NCBI RefSeq assembly: GCF_001425755.1
Contig: NZ_LMDH01000001.1
Location: 136 to 64,135, forward strand
DNA length: 64,000 nt
DNA from: Aeromicrobium sp. Root344
Lineage (GTDB): Bacteria > Actinomycetota > Actinomycetes > Propionibacteriales > Nocardioidaceae
Direction: 5' to 3'
Position 1 is the first letter of the stretch, and every line of letters starts with the position of its first letter. The notes below the pieces were generated by a model, which did no database searches, had not been told where the DNA came from, and saw only the letters and a program-made list of their open reading frames with translations. Shown here in pieces: positions 1 to 10,875 of the stretch. The position numbers and the translations under genes are program-made.

Positions 1-1725
1 TTCCTCCTCAGTCAGCTGGGACAGCACGATCTCGCGGTAGACCTCGCAGGACCGCATCAGGTCGGTGTGCGTGCCGGTGCCGACGACGCGTCCCTCGTCG
101 AGCACGACAATGCGATCGGCGTTGCGGATCGTCGAGACGCGCTGGGCCACGATGACGACCGTCGCCTGCGCCGTGGCCGTACGCATGGCAGCGCGCAGCG
201 CGGCGTCCGTCGCGTAGTCGAGCGCCGAGAACGAGTCGTCGAACAGGTAGATCGGCGGGCGCTTGACGATCGCGCGGGCGATCGCGAGCCGCTGCCGCTG
301 GCCGCCCGAGACGTTGGTTCCGCCCTGCGAGATCGGCGCATCCAGCTGCTCGGGCATGCGCGAGACGAAGTCACGAGCCTGGGCGATCTCGAGGGCGTCC
401 CACAGCTCCTCGTCGGTGGCGTCCGGCCGGCCGTAGCGCAGGTTGGACGCCACGGTGCCGCTGAACAGGAACGGGCGCTGTGGCACGAGCCCGATGGATG
501 CCCACACGTCCTCAGGATGCAGCGTGCGTACGTCGTGGCCGTCGATGCGGATCGTGCCGGCCGTCGCGTCGAACAACCGCGGGATCAGGCCGAGCAGCGT
601 CGACTTGCCGCTGCCGGTGGACCCGATGATCGCGGTCGTCTCGCCCGGCCGGGCCACCATGTCGATCTCGTGCAGGACGTCCTGCTCGGCGCCCGGGAAC
701 GCGAACGACGCCCCCACGATGTCGATCTCGCCGCGGTCGAGGGTGACCTGCACGGCGTCGTCTGGCGCCAGCACGCTGGGCTCGGTGTCGAGCACCTCGG
801 TGATGCGCTCGGCAGAGACCTCCGCGCGGGGCCACAGCATCAGCATGAACGTCGCCATCATGACCGACATCAGGATCTGGACGAGGTAGTTCTGGAACGC
901 CGTCAGGGTGCCGACCTCGAGGTCGCCGCTGCCGATGCGATAGCCGCCGAACCACGTCGCCAGGACCACCGAGACGTTCATGATCAGCATGACGATCGGG
1001 AACATCATCGAGGTCAGGCGCCCGACGGCGATCGCGACCTCCATCGTCTCGCGGTTGGCGTCGGCGAACCGCTCGGTCTCGTAGCGCTCCTTGACGAACG
1101 CCCGGATGACCCTGATGCCCATGATCTGCTCGCGCATGATGCCGTTGATGCCGTCGATCTTGACCTGCATGACCCGGAAGAGCGGACGCATCTGGCGGAT
1201 CACGAGCCCGATGCTGATGATCAGGGCCGGCATGACGAGCAGCAGCAGCCCCGACAGCTCGACGTCCTGGCGCAGCGCCATGAAGATGCCACCGAAGCAC
1301 ATGATCGGTGCGGCCACGAGCAGGGTCAGGGCCAGGAACACGATGAGCTGGACCTGCTGCACGTCGTTGGTCGTGCGGGTGATGAGCGTGGGCGCGCCGA
1401 GCTGAGCCATCTCGCGGGCCGCGAACGTCTCGACCTTGCCGAACACCCCGGCTCGCAGGTCGCGGCCGAGTGCCATCGCCGTGCGCGCCCCGTAGTAGAC
1501 CGCGACGATCGTGCAGACCACCTGGATGACCGTGACCATCAGCATCATGCCGCCGGTGCGGACGATGTAGCCGGTGTCGCCTTGGACGACTCCCTTGTCG
1601 ATGATGTCGGCGTTGAGCCCGGGCAGCCAGAGGTTGGCCAGGGTCTGGACCAGCTGGAAGATCAGGACGACAGCGATGGGCCGCTTGTAGGGCGCAAGAT
1701 ACGTCCGCAGGAGCGGAAGGAGCAT
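1..1725 (-). CDS. ABC exporter half-transporter (TMD-NBD fusion), 3' end outside window
   Basis: The frame is open from an ATG at 1725 to the window edge: 575 codons, so probably only a few C-terminal residues are missing. About six membrane helices occupy roughly residues 15-320, including a TRTTNDVQQVQ intracellular-loop segment. An ATPase domain follows, with Walker A GSTGSGKST, signature VSGGQRQRLAIARA and Walker B IYLFDDSFSALD. This is the multidrug/lipid exporter family (MdlA/YheI-like), which acts in the cytoplasmic membrane. The residue after the Walker B Asp is Asp rather than the usual catalytic Glu, as in the degenerate half of heterodimeric exporters. A partner gene would therefore be expected just beyond the left edge. 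The substrate cannot be told from sequence. Confidence 0.93.
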   Translation of the reverse strand, partial: MLLPLLRTYLAPYKRPIAVVLIFQLVQTLANLWLPGLNADIIDKGVVQGDTGYIVRTGGMMLMVTVIQVVCTIVAVYYGARTAMALGRDLRAGVFGKVETFAAREMAQLGAPTLITRTTNDVQQVQLIVFLALTLLVAAPIMCFGGIFMALRQDVELSGLLLLVMPALIISIGLVIRQMRPLFRVMQVKIDGINGIMREQIMGIRVIRAFVKERYETERFADANRETMEVAIAVGRLTSMMFPIVMLIMNVSVVLATWFGGYRIGSGDLEVGTLTAFQNYLVQILMSVMMATFMLMLWPRAEVSAERITEVLDTEPSVLAPDDAVQVTLDRGEIDIVGASFAFPGAEQDVLHEIDMVARPGETTAIIGSTGSGKSTLLGLIPRLFDATAGTIRIDGHDVRTLHPEDVWASIGLVPQRPFLFSGTVASNLRYGRPDATDEELWDALEIAQARDFVSRMPEQLDAPISQGGTNVSGGQRQRLAIARAIVKRPPIYLFDDSFSALDYATDAALRAAMRTATAQATVVIVAQRVSTIRNADRIVVLDEGRVVGTGTHTDLMRSCEVYREIVLSQLTEEE

Positions 1726-1784
1726 TGCTTCACCGTATCTCGCCGCCCTGTCACAAACTCACGACAGATGTCATGTCCTTGCGG

Positions 1785-3170
1785 CTACACCACTGCGTTG
1801 AGGCCCAGCACGACGACCAGGCCGGTCACCGACAGGACCGTCTCCATGATCGACCAGCTCTTGATCGTCTGGACGACCGAGAGTCCGAAGAACTCCTTGA
1901 CCAGCCAGAACCCTGCGTCGTTGACGTGCGAGAAGAACACCGAGCCAGCACCGATCGCGAGCACCAGGAGCGACACCTCGGTGCTCCCCAGGTCCTGGGC
2001 GATCGGCGACATGATGCCCGCCGCCGTGACGGTCGCAACGGTCGCCGAGCCCGTGGCCACGCGGATCAGCACCGCGACCAGCCAGGCGAGCAGCAGCACC
2101 GAGAATCCGGAGTCCTCGACGAAGTCTGCGACGACCTGCGCGATGCCGGTGTCGATCAAGGTCTGCTTGAAGCCGCCACCGGCGCCGACGATCAGCAGGA
2201 TGCCCGCGATCGGCGGCAGCGACTTGTTGAGGACGTCGCTGATGTCGTCCTTGTCCATGCCCGACGTGCGGCCGAGGGTGAAGATCGCCACGACGACCGA
2301 GATGAGCAGAGCGACGAACGGCTCACCGATGAAGTCCAGCGTCTTGCGCGCACCGGTGCCCTCGTCGAGGGCGATGTCGGAGTAGGCCTTGCCCATCATC
2401 AGCACGACAGGGAGCAGCACCGTGGCCAGCGTGATGCCGAAGCTGGGGCGGACCTCTCGCTTCTCGGTGGTCGCGTCGTAGAGGTCGCCAGCGGGGACGG
2501 GTACCCAGCGCTCTGCGAACCGGGCGAACAGCGGTCCCGCGACGACGATCGTGGGGATCGCGACCAGGATGCCGAGCGCCAGCGTGCGCCCGAGGTCGGC
2601 ATCCATCTGGTCGATCGCCGCCAGGGGTCCGGGGTGCGGCGGCACGAACCCGTGCATCGCGGACAGGCCGGCCAGCGCCGGGATGCCGAGCGCGATGATC
2701 GAGCGCTCGGCACGCTTCGCGACGAGGAAGATCACCGGCATGAGCAGCACGAGGCCGATCTCGAAGAACATCGGCAGGCCGATGATCGCGCCGATCGCCG
2801 CCATCGACCACGGCAGCATCCGCGGGCTCGACTTGCCGACGATCGTGTCGACGATCTGGTCTGCGCCGCCGGAGTCCGCCAGCAGCCTGCCGAACATCGC
2901 CCCGAGCGCGATCAGGACACCGACGCCCTTGACGGTGTCGCCGACGCCGGTGCTGAAGCTGCCGACGACGTCGAGCATGTTGCGGCCGGCGATCGCACCG
3001 ACCGTGAGCGAGCCGAGGATCAGGGCGAGGAACGGGTGCAGCTTGAAGAACGTGATGAGCACGACGAGCACCGCGATGCCGACGAGGGCCGCGGTGATGA
3101 GCTGCCCGGTCCCCGCGACGGCCTTGACCGGCTCGGGCGGGGCGGCGGCGATGAGTGTGCTGGCGATCAT
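1785..3170 (-). CDS. gntP: Gluconate:H+ symporter, GntP family
   Basis: 461 aa and almost entirely hydrophobic, with about 12 predicted membrane segments and GntP-family stretches such as FGRLLADSGGADQIVD and MHGFVPPHPGPLAAI. It should import gluconate (or a related sugar acid) with protons. The start is the ATG at 3170, whose first base lies inside the gntK stop (ATGA, 4-bp overlap), so the two are translationally coupled. A longer reading upstream of this ATG is antisense-like, arginine-rich sequence and was rejected. Together with gntK it makes a minimal gluconate uptake and phosphorylation operon. No dedicated GntR-type regulator lies next to it. Confidence 0.93.
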   Translation of the reverse strand: MIASTLIAAAPPEPVKAVAGTGQLITAALVGIAVLVVLITFFKLHPFLALILGSLTVGAIAGRNMLDVVGSFSTGVGDTVKGVGVLIALGAMFGRLLADSGGADQIVDTIVGKSSPRMLPWSMAAIGAIIGLPMFFEIGLVLLMPVIFLVAKRAERSIIALGIPALAGLSAMHGFVPPHPGPLAAIDQMDADLGRTLALGILVAIPTIVVAGPLFARFAERWVPVPAGDLYDATTEKREVRPSFGITLATVLLPVVLMMGKAYSDIALDEGTGARKTLDFIGEPFVALLISVVVAIFTLGRTSGMDKDDISDVLNKSLPPIAGILLIVGAGGGFKQTLIDTGIAQVVADFVEDSGFSVLLLAWLVAVLIRVATGSATVATVTAAGIMSPIAQDLGSTEVSLLVLAIGAGSVFFSHVNDAGFWLVKEFFGLSVVQTIKSWSIMETVLSVTGLVVVLGLNAVV

Positions 3171-3682
3171 GCGGTGTCCTCCTGGGAGAGGCCGGCGCGG
3201 GCGACGAAGGCGTCCACGATCTCGGCAGGTGACGGGGTGATGTCGAAGGCCCAGCCGTTCTCGTCCTCCTGCAACGGCTCGAGCGTGCGCTCCTGCGACT
3301 CCAGCAGCGACGTGGGCATGAAGTGGTCGCGATGCTCCATCCGGGACTTGATCAGCTCGTGGTCGCCCGTGAGGTGCAGGAAGGTCGTGCGCGACGCGGC
3401 AGCGACCAGGACGTCGCGATAGGCGCGCTTGAGCGCGGAGCAGCTGATGACGCCGCCCGTGGCGTCGTGCTCGTGGAGCCAGGTGCCGATGTCGGCCAAC
3501 CACGGCCAACGGTCCTCGTCGGTCAGCGGCGTGCCGGCAGACATCTTGGCGATGTTGGCCTCGGAGTGGAAGTCGTCACCGTCGGCGTAGGCCAGCGAGA
3601 ACCGGTCGGCGAGCTCGTGCCCGATCGCGGACTTGCCGACACCGGAGATGCCCATGACGACGACCAGCGGCGCTTCCCCCAT
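3167..3682 (-). CDS. gntK: Gluconokinase, GntK/IdnK type
   Basis: 171 aa, the usual size for this small P-loop kinase. Walker A GISGVGKS lies near residues 11-18, followed by YADGDDFHSEANIAKMSAG and ISCSALKRAYRD, which are family hallmarks of substrate and nucleotide binding. It phosphorylates gluconate to 6-phosphogluconate, feeding the pentose phosphate pathway. ATG 3682 was preferred over an upstream in-frame start because the domain begins immediately after it (MGEAPLVVVMG). The 4-bp overlap with gntP, which follows on the same strand, says the pair is cotranscribed with the kinase first. Confidence 0.95.
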   Translation of the reverse strand: MGEAPLVVVMGISGVGKSAIGHELADRFSLAYADGDDFHSEANIAKMSAGTPLTDEDRWPWLADIGTWLHEHDATGGVISCSALKRAYRDVLVAAASRTTFLHLTGDHELIKSRMEHRDHFMPTSLLESQERTLEPLQEDENGWAFDITPSPAEIVDAFVARAGLSQEDTA

Positions 3683-3730
3683 GACTCGACCGTATGCCCG
3701 GCAGCGCCTGCACGCCACGCGGAGGATGGG

Positions 3731-5263
3731 TCAGAGCAGGTCCTTGAGCTCCTTGGGCAGCTCGAACTCGTCGTTGCCGCCGGCCGGGAAGCCGAAGGCG
3801 CTCGCGCCGTCCTGCTTGGTCGCGCCGGCGGCCTCGGCGGCGCGCTTGGCCGGATTGCCGGAGACGCGCTTGCCCTTCTTCTTCTGCTGCGGCTTCTGCT
3901 TCGCACCGGCACGCTTGCCGACGCCCGGCATGCCCGGGATGCCGGGCATGCCCGGCACGCCGCCGCCCTTGGACATCTGCTGCATCATCTTGCGCATCGC
4001 GAAGAACTGGTCGACGACGTTGTTGACGTCCTTGACCTGGGTGCCCGATCCCTTGGAGATGCGGGTGCGGCGGGAGCCGTCGATCAGCTTGGGGTTGTCG
4101 CGCTCGGCCGGCGTCATCGACTTGATGATGGCCTTGATGCGGTCGAACTCGCGCTCGTCGAAGTTGTTGATCTGGTCCTTGTACTGCCCCATGCCGGGGA
4201 TCATGCCCATGATCTTGGACATCGAGCCGAGCTTGGCGATGCCCTCGAGCTGGGTCAGCAGGTCGTCCATCGTGAACCTGCCGCCGAGCATGCGCTCGGC
4301 GTCCTTGGCGGCCTGCTCGGTGTCGAGCGCCTTCTCGGCCTGCTCGATCAGCGTGAGCATGTCGCCCATGTCGAGGATGCGCGACGCCATGCGATCGGGG
4401 TGGAACGCGTCGAAGTCGGTGAGCTTCTCACCGGTCGAGGCGAACATGATGGGCCGGCCGGTGATGGAGCGCACGGACAGCGCGGCGCCGCCGCGGGCGT
4501 CGCCGTCGAGCTTGGTCAGCACGACACCGGTGAAGTCGACGCCTTCGAGGAACGCCTCGGCGGTGACGACGGCGTCCTGGCCGATCATCGCGTCGATGAC
4601 GAACAGCACTTCGTCGGGATCCACTGCTGCGCGGATGTCAGCGGCCTGCTGCATGAGCTCGGCGTCGATGCCGAGGCGGCCGGCGGTGTCGACGATGACG
4701 ACGTCGTGCAGCGTGCGCCGAGCCTCGGCGAGACCGTCGGTGGCGACCTTGACCGGGTCACCCACGCCATTGCCCGGCTCAGGGGCGTAGACCGTGACGC
4801 CGGCCTGACCGCCGACGACCTGGAGCTGGTTGACGGCGTTGGGGCGCTGGAGGTCAGCCGCGACGAGCATCGGCGACTTGCCCTGGCCCTTGAGCCACAG
4901 GCCGAGCTTGCCGGCGAGGGTCGTCTTGCCGGCACCCTGGAGGCCCGCGAGCATGATGACGGTCGGCGGGTTCTTGGCGTACTGGATGCGCCGGGTCTCG
5001 CCGCCAAGGATCGTGACGAGCTCGTCGTTGACGATCTTGATGACCTGCTGAGCGGGGTTGAGCGCCTGGCTCACCTCGGAGCCGCGGGCGCGCTCCTTGA
5101 CGTTGGCGATGAACTCGCGCACGACGGGCACGGCGACGTCGGCGTCGAGCAGCGCGACCCGGATCTCACGCGCGACGGCGTCGATGTCCGCTTCGGAGAG
5201 CCGACCCTTGCCGCGCAGGCTCTTGAACGCTGACTGCAGGCGATCTTGCAGGGTGTCGAACAT
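3731..5263 (-). CDS. ffh: Signal recognition particle GTPase Ffh (SRP54)
   Basis: 510 aa: N domain (1-90), G domain with G1 GLQGAGKTT at 107-115, then DTAGRLG and TKLDGDARGG, and an M domain from about 330. The M domain has SRRTRISKGSG and a methionine-rich helix (FFAMRKMMQQMSKGGG) that binds SRP RNA and signal peptides. Ffh pairs with FtsY (encoded at 9.6-10.7 kb) for co-translational membrane targeting. The C-terminus is extended by a Gly/Met/Pro run (GVPGMPGIPGMPGVG) and a Lys/Gln-rich stretch, common in actinobacterial Ffh. The start ATG at 5263 opens the canonical MFDTLQDRLQ. Confidence 0.98.
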   Translation of the reverse strand: MFDTLQDRLQSAFKSLRGKGRLSEADIDAVAREIRVALLDADVAVPVVREFIANVKERARGSEVSQALNPAQQVIKIVNDELVTILGGETRRIQYAKNPPTVIMLAGLQGAGKTTLAGKLGLWLKGQGKSPMLVAADLQRPNAVNQLQVVGGQAGVTVYAPEPGNGVGDPVKVATDGLAEARRTLHDVVIVDTAGRLGIDAELMQQAADIRAAVDPDEVLFVIDAMIGQDAVVTAEAFLEGVDFTGVVLTKLDGDARGGAALSVRSITGRPIMFASTGEKLTDFDAFHPDRMASRILDMGDMLTLIEQAEKALDTEQAAKDAERMLGGRFTMDDLLTQLEGIAKLGSMSKIMGMIPGMGQYKDQINNFDEREFDRIKAIIKSMTPAERDNPKLIDGSRRTRISKGSGTQVKDVNNVVDQFFAMRKMMQQMSKGGGVPGMPGIPGMPGVGKRAGAKQKPQQKKKGKRVSGNPAKRAAEAAGATKQDGASAFGFPAGGNDEFELPKELKDLL

Positions 5264-5346
5264 ACGTCGGTCGTCATCCTCGAGTGGGAGAAAGGGGTTC
5301 GGTCAACTCTAACCGAGTCGTCATGGCCGCTCCCCTCACGGGAGGT

Positions 5347-7635
5347 CTAGGCGAGGGCGGTGGCCAGGCCGTCGCGCAGGGTCGTGGCGGTGGCGTCGTC
5401 GAGCGGCTGGCCGTCACCGTCGACGACGTAGAAGACGTCACGCACCTCGTCCCCGTACGTCGACATGTGCGCCGAGCGGATCGACAGCCCCAGCGAGGCG
5501 ATGTGGTCGCACACGGTCCACACCAGGCCGCGTCGGTCCTGGACGCGTACCTCCACCAGCGTCGCGGTCTCCGACAGCCGGTCGAGCAGGCGTACGCGCG
5601 CGTCGGGCGCGTCCGGGATCGAGGTCAGCTCGAGGCGCCCCGAGAGGTCGAGCTCGCCGGCCATCGCCGGCCGCAGGCGGTCGGTGAGCCGCGCCGCGTC
5701 GACGTCAGCGCGCGACACCTCCCAGAGCGACACCGCGGCGTCGCCGAGCGTGACGGTGCGTGCCGAGCGGATGGCGAGACCAGCGAGCGCCAAACCGCCG
5801 GCGAGGTCGGCCATGACGCCCCGCCTGTCGGACGTCACGATCGTCAGCAGCGAGCCGCCTTGGTGCGGCTCGACGGTGAGGGTGAAGTCGGCCGGCCCCA
5901 TGGCGCCGTGGTCCGGGATCGGGACGTCGGCCGGCCAGCCCTCGTAGTCCTCAGCGGTCGGCGACGTGACGGACTCGTCGAGCACACCGCGCACCTTCTC
6001 GACCAGACCCTCGGTCAGCCCCTGCCGCCAGGGCGACCACGCAGCCGGGCTCGTGGCCTGCGCGTCCGATGCCGTCAGCGCGGCCAGGAGGTCGAGGAAG
6101 TCCTCGGTCTCGACGATCTCTGCGACATTGGCGGCCGTGGACGGGTCCTCGATGTCGCGCCGCGTCGCAATCGTCGGCAGCAGCAGGTGCCACCGCACGA
6201 GCTTGCCGACGACCGCCGCGTCGTCGTCGCTGAAGCCCCAGCGGCGGGCGATCTGCACGGCCATCGGCTCGCCGACCTCGGAGTGGTCGCCCTCGGCACC
6301 CTTGCCGATGTCGTGCAGCAGCGCCGCGACCGCCAGCAGGTCCGGGCGTGCCACGTCACGCTTGACCTTCGCGGCGTACACACACGTCTCGAGGCTGTGC
6401 CGGTCGACCGTGAACCGGTGGACCGGCGAGGACGAGCCCCGCAGGCGGATCGCGACCCACTCGGGCAGGAGCAGGTCGACGACTCCGGCGAAGTCGAGCT
6501 CGTCCCACACGCGTACGAGGCCCTGCCCCGAGCTCAGCAGGTCGACCATGAGCCGCGAGGACGAGGGCGACCAGGGGTCCGGCAGCTCACCCATCGACCC
6601 GGCGAGGCGCGCCGCCGAGCCGGGGCTCAGCGGAAGCCCGGCGCGTGCGGCTGCTGCGGCGGCCCTGAGCGCGACCTCGGGGTCCGTCGTCGGATCGGCC
6701 CTGCCCGTGACGATGACCTCGCCGTCGAGGATGCCGACCCCTTCAGCCAGCGGAGCGACCGCGGGCCCGGTCGGCGTGATGCTGCGCTTGGCCGGCGGGG
6801 CCAGCGCCTCGTCGATCTTGTGCCACGACAACGACGCGAGGTGGGCGATGCGGCGGCCGAGCTGGCGCGCGTGCAGGTCGAGCTCCTCGGCGCCCATGCC
6901 GAGGAATCGTGCGACGTCAGGGATGACCTCGGCGTCGAGCCGCTCCATCCGGCGGCCCACGGTCTGGTGCAGCGCATCGCGGACGTCGAGCAGATCGGAC
7001 CGCAGCGACTCGGACTCGCCGTGCGGTACGTCGATCAGCCACGTCGCCACGAGTGCCCGCAGGATGACGCTGTCGCGCAGCCCTCCCCCGGACTCCTTGA
7101 GGTCGGGAACCGCAGCGTGTGCGAGCCAGCCGGCGCGTTCGATCCGAGCGTTGCGAGCTTGGCGGACCTCCTCGACACGCGTGCGGGCGTCGCGTCGCCA
7201 GTCGGCGAGCACCTGCGAGCGCAATGCCATCACGAGTCCCGAGTCGCCGGCCACCGTACGAGCGTCGAGCATGCCCATCGCGGCGCGGTGATCCGTCGCT
7301 GCGGCGTCGCGCATCTGAACCGTGTCGCGTACCGAGTGGTCGAGCGCGACGCCGTCGTTCCAGAGCGGGTACCAGATCGCCTCGGCCACCTCACGGACCA
7401 CGGCCTCGTCGACGGACGGGTCGTGGAGCAGCACGACGTCGAGGTCGCTGAACGGGGAGAGCTCCGAGCGGCCATAGCCACCAACCGCGACGAGCGCCAG
7501 TCCGGGACCTTCCCGGGGATCACTGCCGTCGGTCGGCACGGCCTCGGCGAACAGCTGGCGGAGCCGGCGATCGGCCTCGAGCGCTCGGTCGCTTCGCTGC
7601 TGGGCGAGAGCGGCCTTGTCGAACTCGTGGGTCAC
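5347..7635 (-). CDS. glnD: PII uridylyl/adenylyltransferase and removing enzyme GlnD
   Basis: About 762 aa from the GTG at 7635. The nucleotidyltransferase core has GGYGRSELSPFSDLDVVLL near residues 52-70, an HD domain has VDRHSLETC and LLHDIGKG, and two C-terminal ACT domains start at TSDRRGVMADLAGG and VQDRRGLVWTVCDHI. GlnD senses glutamine and modifies PII on Tyr51; in actinobacteria the modification is adenylylation. GTG 7635 was chosen because a longer reading would start inside a strong hairpin (7690-7727); the Shine-Dalgarno is poor, so the start is uncertain by a few codons. The gene lies downstream of glnK, separated by that terminator-like hairpin, so its expression may be partly uncoupled from amt-glnK. 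Confidence 0.93.
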   Translation of the reverse strand: MTHEFDKAALAQQRSDRALEADRRLRQLFAEAVPTDGSDPREGPGLALVAVGGYGRSELSPFSDLDVVLLHDPSVDEAVVREVAEAIWYPLWNDGVALDHSVRDTVQMRDAAATDHRAAMGMLDARTVAGDSGLVMALRSQVLADWRRDARTRVEEVRQARNARIERAGWLAHAAVPDLKESGGGLRDSVILRALVATWLIDVPHGESESLRSDLLDVRDALHQTVGRRMERLDAEVIPDVARFLGMGAEELDLHARQLGRRIAHLASLSWHKIDEALAPPAKRSITPTGPAVAPLAEGVGILDGEVIVTGRADPTTDPEVALRAAAAAARAGLPLSPGSAARLAGSMGELPDPWSPSSSRLMVDLLSSGQGLVRVWDELDFAGVVDLLLPEWVAIRLRGSSSPVHRFTVDRHSLETCVYAAKVKRDVARPDLLAVAALLHDIGKGAEGDHSEVGEPMAVQIARRWGFSDDDAAVVGKLVRWHLLLPTIATRRDIEDPSTAANVAEIVETEDFLDLLAALTASDAQATSPAAWSPWRQGLTEGLVEKVRGVLDESVTSPTAEDYEGWPADVPIPDHGAMGPADFTLTVEPHQGGSLLTIVTSDRRGVMADLAGGLALAGLAIRSARTVTLGDAAVSLWEVSRADVDAARLTDRLRPAMAGELDLSGRLELTSIPDAPDARVRLLDRLSETATLVEVRVQDRRGLVWTVCDHIASLGLSIRSAHMSTYGDEVRDVFYVVDGDGQPLDDATATTLRDGLATALA

Positions 7636-7689
7636 GGTGGTGATCGTACGCAGCGTGCCGTGCACCGGTGGCGCCGGACACACAGCACA

Positions 7690-7727
7690 GAGCCGCCGCA
7701 ACACCCGGTGAGGCGTTGCGGCGGCTC
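7690..7727 (-). terminator. Hairpin terminator between glnK and glnD
   Basis: A perfect 13-bp inverted repeat (GAGCCGCCGCAAC at 7690-7702 and its complement at 7715-7727) with a 12-nt loop, 20 bases after the glnK stop. There is no strong T-run, as is usual for actinobacterial terminators. It should end or attenuate the amt-glnK transcript before glnD. Confidence 0.75.
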
Positions 7728-7746
7728 CGTTGATGGTCGTCAGCCC

Positions 7747-9371
<1,625 letters not shown>

Positions 9372-9567
9372 GAAACCTCCGAAAGAAGTGTGTTTCGCTG
9401 CAGGGCGAGATACGACCTGTTGCGACACAGACTGGTGTCAGGGGATTTCGGTATGCGCCCACCAATGTTGCATCTGGATCACGAATGCCATCGCTGTGTA
9501 AACAGCGTGTTACGCCCAGCGTGGAGCCCGGATCGGGGCCCTGTGAGATCTTCCGGCCAGGACGCGG
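9372..9567 (-). promoter_or_regulatory. amt upstream region with GlnR-like half-sites
   Basis: 196 bases without a gene, expected to hold the amt promoter and the ftsY 3' end. GTAAA at 9498-9502 and GTTAC at 9509-9513, six bases apart, resemble the GTnAC-n6-GnAAC type of GlnR half-sites, but the match to the published consensus is imperfect. I saw no convincing -35/-10 pair and no clear ftsY terminator. Confidence 0.3.
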
Positions 9568-10701
9568 TCAGGCCAGCAGCGCGTCGACGAACTCCTCGGC
9601 GTCGAACGGCGCCAGGTCGTCCGCTCCCTCGCCCAGTCCGACGAACTTGACCGGCACACCGAGCTCACGCTGCACCGCGATCACGATGCCGCCCTTGGCG
9701 GTGCCGTCGAGCTTGGTCAGCACGATGCCGGTGACGTCGACGACCTCGCCGAACACGCGCGCCTGGGTCAGTCCGTTCTGGCCCGTGGTGGCATCGATGA
9801 CGAGCAGCACCTCGGTGACGGGCGCCTGCTTCTCGATGACGCGCTTGACCTTGCCGAGCTCGTCCATGAGCCCCGACTTGGTGTGCAGGCGACCGGCGGT
9901 GTCGACCAGCACGACGTCGAGGCCGTCGGCGATGCCGCGCTGCACGGCCTCGAAGCCCACGCTTGCCGGGTCGCCGCCCTCAGGCCCCCGCACGGTCGGC
10001 ACGCCGACGCGTTCGCCCCAGGTCTGCAGCTGGTCCGCGGCCGCCGCGCGGAACGTGTCGGCGGCGCCGAGCACGACGGTCTTGTCCTCGGCGACCAGCA
10101 CACGCGCCAGCCGGCCGACGGTCGTGGTCTTGCCGGTGCCGTTGACCCCGACGACCAGCACGACGCCGGGCTTGCCGTCTGAACCGGTGTCGACGAGCGT
10201 ACGGTCGAACGAGGGGTTGATCAGTGCGACGAGCTCCTCACGGAGCGCAGCCTTGGCGGCGGCCGGGTCGTCGATGCCCTCGACGCGTACGCGGGTCTTG
10301 AGGTTGGCGACGAGCTCGTCGGTCGCGGTGACGCCGACGTCGGCGGCGAGCAGGGTGTCCTCGAGCTCCTCCCACGCGTCGTCGTCGAGCGTCGACCGGC
10401 TGAGCACGGCCAGCAGTCCCTTGCCGAGCGTGCCCTGCGAACGGGCGAGGCGGGCGCGCAGGCGTACGAGACGGCCCTGCGGTGCCTCGGGACGCTCGAT
10501 CGTGCTGACGGGTGCGACCGACTGCTCGTCCTCGAGGTGTGGCTCGGGATGCTCCGGGTGCTCGATGACCTCCTCGGTGATGCGGTCGAGCTCAGACGGC
10601 GGCGGCAGCTCCTTGCGGCCCCGGCCGACGACGAGCGCGATGCCGGCGCCGAGCACGACGACGACGGCAAGGATGATCAGGAGCAGCACAGGCGTGGTCA
10701 C
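9568..10701 (-). CDS. ftsY: SRP receptor FtsY
   Basis: 377 aa. An N-terminal membrane helix (about residues 5-26, [16 protein letters not shown]) is typical of actinobacterial FtsY, followed by a short acidic/His linker (35-70). The N domain then begins near 80, and the G domain has G1 GVNGTGKTT at 185-193, [13 protein letters not shown] and [10 protein letters not shown]. It receives Ffh-ribosome complexes at the membrane. It lies between smc/thioesterase upstream and amt downstream in the conserved actinobacterial order. The 5' flank to the preceding gene is filled by a hairpin-rich repeat (10788-10875). Confidence 0.97.
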   Translation of the reverse strand: MTTPVLLLIILAVVVVLGAGIALVVGRGRKELPPPSELDRITEEVIEHPEHPEPHLEDEQSVAPVSTIERPEAPQGRLVRLRARLARSQGTLGKGLLAVLSRSTLDDDAWEELEDTLLAADVGVTATDELVANLKTRVRVEGIDDPAAAKAALREELVALINPSFDRTLVDTGSDGKPGVVLVVGVNGTGKTTTVGRLARVLVAEDKTVVLGAADTFRAAAADQLQTWGERVGVPTVRGPEGGDPASVGFEAVQRGIADGLDVVLVDTAGRLHTKSGLMDELGKVKRVIEKQAPVTEVLLVIDATTGQNGLTQARVFGEVVDVTGIVLTKLDGTAKGGIVIAVQRELGVPVKFVGLGEGADDLAPFDAEEFVDALLA

Positions 10702-10787
10702 GCCCTGATCCTATGCAGAACGCCGCCGCATGCACTCGCTCCGCCCCGCGTCGCCCCGCCCTCGGCGCGGGCTCGGCGCGCCGTCGG

Positions 10788-10875
10788 CGGTGGATCTTCC
10801 ACCGTATGAGCGGTCATACGGTGGAGAACCCACCGCTCAGAGGCTTTAGGTGGAACATCCACCGCCCGAGGGTCA
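10788..10875 (-). repeat. Multi-palindrome extragenic repeat, copy A
   Basis: An 88-bp element made of GGTGGAnnnTCCACC palindromes. Hairpins are 10788-10794/10798-10804 (3-nt loop), a 12-bp stem 10798-10809/10814-10825 and 10849-10854/10858-10863. Read on the minus strand it begins exactly at the TGA of the thioesterase gene (TGACCCT). A second copy of identical length, about three quarters identical by eye, is at 22327-22414. The changes fall mostly in loops and spacers. It may act as a terminator or 3'-end stabiliser, or be a REP-type mobile palindrome. Confidence 0.8.

Noticed and set aside
67..2385. 772-codon plus-strand frame over the ABC exporter and gntP
   Set aside because: Its translation is Arg/Asp/His-rich low-complexity sequence antisense to two clear genes. 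High-GC DNA often keeps such frames open by chance.
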